Of a stretch of 11,135 nt of DNA, positions 6,969 through 11,135 are shown piece after piece; position 1 is the first letter of the stretch, and each line of letters begins with the position of its first letter. This DNA comes from Dehalococcoidia bacterium (lineage in GTDB: Bacteria; Chloroflexota; Dehalococcoidia; UBA3495). The stretch lies in assembly GCA_002730485.1 (NCBI GenBank), contig PCAH01000059.1:1-11135 (forward strand), in the 5' to 3' direction. The notes under the pieces are model-generated. The model was not told the DNA's origin and did not search any database. It saw nothing but the letters and a program-made list of their open reading frames with translations. Position numbers and translations under genes: made by a program.

Positions 6969-8201
6969 ATGCCTTCAATCAACACGCTGCAAGCCGTCGA
7001 GAATGCGTTCAGGGAACACAAGATCGTCGACATCCACACACACTTGTATCCTGCGGAAATGGGCCCGATGTATCTGGCCGGTCCGGACGAGCTGACCACC
7101 TACCATTACCTCAAAGCGGAGACATCGCGCAACCTGCCGCTGAACGAGGTCGAAGGCTTCAACAACCTTCCGACCGACCAGCAAGCTGATATCGTCTGGA
7201 AGACCTTGTTCGCCGGCGATTCGAGCCCGATATCAGAGGCACAGCTGGGCGTCGTAACCGTGATGTCGACCCTCGGGCTGAACCCACGGGCCGATGATCT
7301 GAGCGAGTTTCGTCAGCTCTACAACGACACCAGTGCTGCCGACTACACGGATCTCGTCTTCGAGAAATCGGGCGTCGGCAAGGTTTATATGACAAATGAC
7401 CCGCTTGATCCTGCCGAGGGCCCGTTCTGGGCGGATGGCTTCGAGCTGGATCCTCGTTTCGAAGGGGTTCTGCGACTGGACAGTGCCCTGATGAACTGGC
7501 CGGAGCCTGTTGAAAAGCTGAAAGCCCAGGGCTACGGGGTTGAGACGTCACTTAACGAAACGACATTTCGCGAAGTCAGACGCTATCTCGACGATTGGTG
7601 TGGGAAGCTGAAGGCGCGTTACATGGCCATCTCACTTCCCCCTGATTTCACGTATCCGAGCGACGAGACTACATCTGTTCTGATGAAAGAGTGTGTCTAC
7701 CCGACTGCCAGGGAACGGGGAATCCCTGTGGCGATGATGGTCGGCGTGACTCGCCAGGTGAATCCGGTTCTGAAGGATGGCGGCGACAGCCTGGGGAGCT
7801 GGGATCTCCGGAATCTCGAACGGATCGCACTCGACTGGCCTGACGTCAACTTCCTGCTCACCATCCTGTCACGTGAAGATCAGCACGAACTGTGCGTAAC
7901 CGCCCGCAAATTCCCGAACGTTACACCCTTCGGGTGCTGGTGGTTCCTGAACAACCCGAGCATCATTCAGGAAATCACCTCCGAACGGATCGAGCTGTTG
8001 GGCACATCGTGCGTACCGCAGCACTCAGACGCTCGCATCCTTGATCAACTGCTCTACAAGTGGGCGCACTCCATCCGGACGATTACACCCGTCCTTGCGA
8101 ACAAATACGAAGACCTCCAGAACTCGGGTTGGCCGCTCACAGAAGACGATGTCAAACGGGACATCGCCAACATGTTCGGCGGCGGGAGGCTCTTGAGCTG
8201 A
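6969..8201 (+). CDS. Uronate isomerase, divergent BH0493-like branch (amidohydrolase superfamily)
   Basis: A 410-residue enzyme expected to isomerise a hexuronate (D-glucuronate/D-galacturonate) to the 2-keto acid (D-fructuronate/D-tagaturonate). It strongly resembles, from memory, Bacillus halodurans BH0493 (427 aa, structurally characterised uronate isomerase) rather than classic UxaC (about 470 aa). Shared blocks: VDIHTHLYP with metal-binding His23 and His25, ELTTYHYL, PISEA, VYMTNDPLDP, MMVGVTRQVNP, LSREDQHELCV, FGCWWFLNNPSII, and LGTSCVPQHSDAR with metal/general-base Asp354 and Arg356 (Asp355/Arg357 in BH0493). All catalytic blocks are intact and no signal peptide is seen, so it is a cytoplasmic enzyme. 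The start is set by AGGAG 6958-6962; ATG 6966 immediately before is an alternative, adding one residue. Own promoter upstream, strong terminator 39 bases after the stop. It implies the locus handles a uronic acid; a related acid substrate is possible because this branch is sparsely tested. Confidence 0.88.
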   Translation: MPSINTLQAVENAFREHKIVDIHTHLYPAEMGPMYLAGPDELTTYHYLKAETSRNLPLNEVEGFNNLPTDQQADIVWKTLFAGDSSPISEAQLGVVTVMSTLGLNPRADDLSEFRQLYNDTSAADYTDLVFEKSGVGKVYMTNDPLDPAEGPFWADGFELDPRFEGVLRLDSALMNWPEPVEKLKAQGYGVETSLNETTFREVRRYLDDWCGKLKARYMAISLPPDFTYPSDETTSVLMKECVYPTARERGIPVAMMVGVTRQVNPVLKDGGDSLGSWDLRNLERIALDWPDVNFLLTILSREDQHELCVTARKFPNVTPFGCWWFLNNPSIIQEITSERIELLGTSCVPQHSDARILDQLLYKWAHSIRTITPVLANKYEDLQNSGWPLTEDDVKRDIANMFGGGRLLS

Positions 8202-8240
8202 GCCTTCGGATTCCCGGTCACAGGACCAGGACAGATACGC

Positions 8241-8272
8241 AAAAAGCCCCCGGCCTAGGCTGGGGGCTTTTT
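8241..8272. terminator. Bidirectional Rho-independent terminator between convergent genes
   Basis: AAAAAGCCCCC (8241-8251) pairs with GGGGGCTTTTT (8262-8272); three inner pairs (8252-8254 with 8259-8261, including a G-T) extend the stem to 14 pairs with a 4-base loop (8255-8258). The T-run follows the GC stem on + and, by symmetry, on -. It lies 39 bases after the isomerase stop and 21 bases beyond the stop of the minus-strand SelA-like gene, so it can serve both operons. Confidence 0.92.
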
Positions 8273-8293
8273 GTTGGAACTGGGTTGGGCGTA

Positions 8294-9481
8294 CTATCCC
8301 AACCAGATCTTCCTGTGATCGACAGCGGAGTCTCTGCCATACCGAGCGCACAGATCAGCCTTCCCTCTCGCATCTCGCTCCAATATCGCTACGAGCCGAT
8401 CACAGGTGAGCTTCACCTCTTCGTCAGACATCTCGATCGTGTCCACGTGGAAGAAACCTTCGTCTGTATGGTGCCCCCGTAAAGAAACCGATGGGTCATC
8501 ATCTGCCATTGCTGCGCAGATCGCGTCAGCAGAGATACCCGCCCGTGCAGCATCGACCGAGACTCGTGCTCGGCTGAACGGATTCCCGTTCGGATCAGGA
8601 TCCACACTGAGGGCTATGCCCGCAAAACCCTCCAGCCGATCGATCACCTCGTGCATCTTTCGATCCTGAGTCGCCTCCCACGCATCCACATCGGTCTGCA
8701 TTCGGTGCTCGAGACTCGCCATCACCCCGACGATTCCCTCTTTGCCGACCTTCATAGGGCGCCCAATCCCTCGGTTCTGCGCATACACCGCGTCGATCAG
8801 GACTTTTGTTCCGCAGACCACACCGGCGGTCGTTCCGGAGAGGTATTTGTGTCCACTGCAAATGATGACATCGGCTCCGGTCTCAACGAGCTCACGAATC
8901 AGAAACGACTGGGCCGCGCCATCCACGATGACGGGCACCCCCCGATCGTGCGAAATCTCCACAACACGTCTGAGAGGCACGCAGCCGTATCGCGTCGTAT
9001 GGTGCGACACAGTGAATACGACCGCTGCGGTATCGGGCCCAATTGCATGCTGAATGTCGTGTTCCGTCGCGCCATTCACGGTACCGACTTCCATCGATGT
9101 CGCGCCGGCAAGCCGAATCATCTGAGTGATGGGTGCGCCAAAGTTGACAGCGTGACCCTTTTGGAGAACGACCTCGCTCTTCATGCCTCGTGAATCCGGT
9201 AGCTGGGAAACCCTCCCCGGGTCGTTCCCTGTCATGGCAGCCGCGACGGACAGAACGATTCCCGCGCCAGTGCACGCCGTAACGCAGCCCGCTTCCGCGC
9301 CTGTCGCACGGGCGATCACTTCGCCCGCTCTCGCCTGCAGCTCGTCGATATCGAAGAAACATTGCATCGCCTCCGAAACCTGTTCGACGATCTCGGGTAA
9401 CACGATGGCCCCGGCAAGCTTTGTCATCTTGCCGTTTCCGTTCACAACCCGCGTCAATCGATGTCTTTCGTACAGATCCAT
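8294..9481 (-). CDS. SelA-like PLP-dependent enzyme (D-glucosaminate-6-phosphate ammonia-lyase related)
   Basis: A 395-residue fold-type I PLP enzyme of the SelA-related family (short homologues of L-seryl-tRNA(Sec) selenium transferase). Seen: family-style N-terminus MDLYERHRLTRVVNGNGKMT, an ACTGAG glycine loop (69-74), PLP-ring Asp187 in VIVDGAAQSF, and Schiff-base Lys212 in CSGHKYLSGTTAG (bases 8846-8848). It lacks the long N-terminal tRNA-binding part of true SelA (about 460 aa) and no selenium genes are nearby, so selenocysteine synthesis is unlikely. A characterised relative, DgaE, dehydrates/deaminates D-glucosaminate-6-phosphate to a 2-keto-3-deoxy acid phosphate; an amino-sugar-acid lyase role fits the uronate isomerase next door but is inference. 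ATG 9481 is 5 bases after the stop of the cyclic-nucleotide-binding gene and has no clear Shine-Dalgarno, so translational coupling is likely. Ends at the shared terminator. Confidence 0.85.
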   Translation of the reverse strand: MDLYERHRLTRVVNGNGKMTKLAGAIVLPEIVEQVSEAMQCFFDIDELQARAGEVIARATGAEAGCVTACTGAGIVLSVAAAMTGNDPGRVSQLPDSRGMKSEVVLQKGHAVNFGAPITQMIRLAGATSMEVGTVNGATEHDIQHAIGPDTAAVVFTVSHHTTRYGCVPLRRVVEISHDRGVPVIVDGAAQSFLIRELVETGADVIICSGHKYLSGTTAGVVCGTKVLIDAVYAQNRGIGRPMKVGKEGIVGVMASLEHRMQTDVDAWEATQDRKMHEVIDRLEGFAGIALSVDPDPNGNPFSRARVSVDAARAGISADAICAAMADDDPSVSLRGHHTDEGFFHVDTIEMSDEEVKLTCDRLVAILERDARGKADLCARYGRDSAVDHRKIWLG

Positions 9482-9486
9482 ATCGG

Positions 9487-10083
9487 TCAGACCGGGTCTT
9501 CCGCCTCAGGCATCTCGCCATCGTCCTCTATCGGAACCGATTCCTCCTCCTGCTCATCGGACCCCGCATCGTCTTCTTCTGCTTCCAGCTCATCGACAGC
9601 CTCTTCTTCCACCACATCGGCTTCCTGCTGGGCACGAATCAGAGCGTCCAGCCTTGTGTTCGCATCGGCAAGTCGATCTGACAGTTGCCTTACAGCATTC
9701 TCCAGGATAATTGCCTTCATCTCGCGATCACTGTTCATTATTTCCCTGAGCAAGCTACGTGTTAGAATGAGCCCGGCACACTCCTCCAAAGCAACGATTG
9801 TCGCCGATCTTACGTGTCCTGTGAACAGTCCCATCTCGCCTGTCGACATCCCGGGTGCGACCTCCCCCAGCAGCTGTCCGGTCGCACTCAGGACACTCAG
9901 TTTCCCTTTAATCAGCACCAGCATCTCCTCGCTGGCCTCACCGATTTCGTAAACCGTGCCCCCTGCTTCGTACATCTTGAACCGGGAAGTCTTGATCACT
10001 CGTTCTGCTTGCTCGAGTGAGAGCCCGTCGAAGACCGGGATCTTCTGCACGATCTGCATCAACTGATGTTGAGCTCGATTCAT
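9487..10083 (-). CDS. Cyclic-nucleotide-binding (CRP-like) domain protein with acidic tail, no DNA-binding domain
   Basis: A 198-residue protein. Residues about 12-130 form a CRP/FNR-type cNMP-binding beta barrel: IPVFDGLS opening, YEIGEASEEM, and a phosphate-binding cassette GEMGLFTGHVRSATIVA (about 82-98) in which Gly82, Glu83, Arg92 and Ser93 match the cyclic-nucleotide contacts of E. coli CRP (Gly71, Glu72, Arg82, Ser83). Binding of cAMP or cGMP is therefore plausible. A helix rich in heptad-like leucines (about 120-150) follows, then a strongly acidic tail (about 154-198, mostly Glu/Asp). There is no helix-turn-helix, kinase, channel or transporter domain, so it is not a CRP-type transcription factor. 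It lies between the aminotransferase (30 bases upstream) and the SelA-like gene (5 bases downstream). It could tune an enzyme partner or sequester a basic partner; this is open. Confidence 0.85.
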   Translation of the reverse strand: MNRAQHQLMQIVQKIPVFDGLSLEQAERVIKTSRFKMYEAGGTVYEIGEASEEMLVLIKGKLSVLSATGQLLGEVAPGMSTGEMGLFTGHVRSATIVALEECAGLILTRSLLREIMNSDREMKAIILENAVRQLSDRLADANTRLDALIRAQQEADVVEEEAVDELEAEEDDAGSDEQEEESVPIEDDGEMPEAEDPV

Positions 10084-10104
10084 AACGAAACTCGCCAGGT
10101 GACG

Positions 10105-10123
10105 ACTCGCCCATCAGGCGAGT
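10105..10123 (-). other. Perfect 7-bp hairpin over the aminotransferase stop codon
   Basis: ACTCGCC (10105-10111) pairs with GGCGAGT (10117-10123) around a 5-base loop that, on the minus strand, contains most of the TGA stop at 10116-10114. A second ACTCGCC copy at 10090-10096 could compete for the same arm and form a longer-loop stem. No T-run follows, so it is unlikely to terminate; it may stabilise the mRNA or affect initiation at ATG 10083, 22 bases on. Confidence 0.4.
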
Positions 10124-11135
10124 GCTGAGACTGCCTTATCAACGGTTTCAGTCAACACGTCCAACCCGTCCTGCAGGGCGTCTTGGGTAATCGTAAGGGG
10201 AGGTGAAATCTTGACGGTCTGTCCCCACGAGCCGACAGGCGCGAAAAACAGGAGTCCCTTGTGGTAGCATCGTTCGACAATATCGAACGCAAGATCGGGA
10301 TCGGGCACTTTCTCACCAGCCTTTACCATCTGCATTCCCGCCACCAATCCCTTGCCCGTTACATTCCCCACGACACCGGGGTGCTTGGCCTGGATGGCTG
10401 TCAAGCCGCTCAACAGAATCGGCTCGAGACGCCTGGCGTTACCTGCAAGATCCTCACCCACGATCTTCTTCAGGCTCGCAAGCGCCGCCGCGGAACAGAC
10501 TGGATTCCCCGTATGCGTACTCGTCATTGAACCAGGTGGGTAGAGATCCATCACATCGGCTCTACCGATCACGCCGGACAGGGGGAGCGAGCTGCTGACA
10601 CCCTTTCCAAAACAGATTAGGTCAGGCTCCACGTCGTAGTATTCGAACCCCCACATCGTGCCGCATCGACCAAATCCGGCTTGCACCTCGTCGAACACGA
10701 GAAGCGCGTCGTGCGCATCACACCATTCACGGAGCGCCTGGACATAGGGAATGGGAGCAAAGTCGGGCCCCACGCCCTGGTAGGTTTCGAGCATCACGCC
10801 TGCGACCTGCCCCGGCTTCAGGCCCTTCGATTCGAGCGTCGTCACAAAGTTGTCAAAATCGGTCTCCTCCGTCCAATACCCGTCAGGGAAAGGTACCTGG
10901 ACGATAGCCGGATCCTCGTTCACAATCCACTCTTTCTGCCCCGGCATCCCTCCGGCTTGCTGTGACCCGAGCGTTCTGCCGTGGAATCCTCGCTCGAAGC
11001 CAACAAAGCCGATCTTCTCATTCCCACCCTTGCTGATTCCGTGTGACCGCGTAAGCTTGAACGCACACTCGGTGGCCTCGGACCCGGTTGTGAGCAGAAA
11101 GACCTTATCCAGACCATCGGGCGCAAGCTCTGCGA
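10114..11135 (-). CDS. Class III (GabT-like) PLP aminotransferase, N-terminus outside window
   Basis: The frame stays open to the right edge of the window, so the 5' end is missing; at least 339 residues are visible. An internal Met at 10947 is not the start: upstream codons read through the family blocks TGSEATECAFKLTR and GFHGRTLGSQQ. Further motifs, numbered from that internal Met: FDEVQAGFGR with PLP-ring Asp86 and Gln89, Schiff-base Lys115 in ICFGKGVSSSLP (bases 10603-10605), and THTGNPVCSAAA. This is the class III omega-aminotransferase family (4-aminobutyrate, ornithine, diaminobutyrate, beta-alanine and similar amines with pyruvate or 2-oxoglutarate). Exact substrate cannot be read. 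It heads the visible minus-strand run, 30 bases before the cNMP-binding gene; the promoter is off the window. Family firm, specificity open. Confidence 0.92.
   Translation of the reverse strand, partial: AELAPDGLDKVFLLTTGSEATECAFKLTRSHGISKGGNEKIGFVGFERGFHGRTLGSQQAGGMPGQKEWIVNEDPAIVQVPFPDGYWTEETDFDNFVTTLESKGLKPGQVAGVMLETYQGVGPDFAPIPYVQALREWCDAHDALLVFDEVQAGFGRCGTMWGFEYYDVEPDLICFGKGVSSSLPLSGVIGRADVMDLYPPGSMTSTHTGNPVCSAAALASLKKIVGEDLAGNARRLEPILLSGLTAIQAKHPGVVGNVTGKGLVAGMQMVKAGEKVPDPDLAFDIVERCYHKGLLFFAPVGSWGQTVKISPPLTITQDALQDGLDVLTETVDKAVSALA

Noticed and set aside
8294..9481. Reading the SelA-like gene as true selenocysteine synthase
   Set aside because: Too short, lacks the N-terminal tRNA-binding part, and no selenium-related genes are in view.
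8892..9521. Minus-strand open frame of 209 codons overlapping the SelA-like gene
   Set aside because: Arg/Gly/Ser-rich low-information translation, frame-shifted relative to a clear PLP enzyme; not a gene.
9487..10083. Reading the cNMP-binding protein as a CRP/FNR transcription factor
   Set aside because: The sequence after the beta barrel is one helix and an acidic tail; no helix-turn-helix is present.
10114..10947. Aminotransferase starting at ATG 10947
   Set aside because: Upstream in-frame codons encode conserved family blocks up to the window edge, so the Met is internal and the gene is cut by the window, not truncated.

Overview
The window is a bacterial accessory (catabolic) locus. 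It is compactly coded, moderately GC-rich, and several genes carry Shine-Dalgarno sites of the GGAG type. The gene mix (a GH116-type glycosidase, two formylglycine sulfatases, a creatininase-family hydrolase, a divergent uronate isomerase and a SelA-like PLP enzyme) is what I would expect in an environmental glycan-degrading lineage such as Planctomycetota, Poribacteria or Latescibacterota. That assignment is inference from gene content: no rRNA, tRNA or marker gene is present. I see no mobile element, CRISPR array, RNA gene or obvious pseudogene, and no gene-free stretch longer than about 165 bases.

Layout. Bases 1-8201 are all on the + strand: the 3' part of a GH116/DUF608 glycosidase (1-1764), sulfatase A (1883-3376), a creatininase-family metallohydrolase (3497-4351), sulfatase B (4384-5832), an NAD-dependent D-2-hydroxyacid dehydrogenase (5843-6805), and a uronate isomerase of the Bacillus halodurans BH0493 type (6969-8201). 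A good sigma70-like promoter (6892-6920) gives the isomerase its own start of transcription. A strong symmetrical hairpin (8241-8272) closes this run and also the convergent minus-strand run. The minus-strand run, read from the right edge leftwards, is a class III aminotransferase (cut by the window edge), a stand-alone cyclic-nucleotide-binding domain protein with a very acidic tail, and a SelA-like PLP enzyme related to D-glucosaminate-6-phosphate ammonia-lyase.

How it may work together (inference). The glycosidase and the two sulfatases would strip glycosyl and sulfate groups from a sulfated glycan or glycoconjugate. The uronate isomerase would open a released hexuronate. The dehydrogenase would reduce or oxidise a 2-keto/2-hydroxy acid, and the SelA-like lyase could deaminate an amino-sugar acid. 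Neither sulfatase has a signal peptide, so desulfation of imported oligosaccharides or small sulfated molecules in the cytoplasm is the simplest reading. The creatininase homologue between the sulfatases, and the cNMP-sensor-like protein between the two PLP enzymes, are the parts that a standard uronate pathway does not explain.
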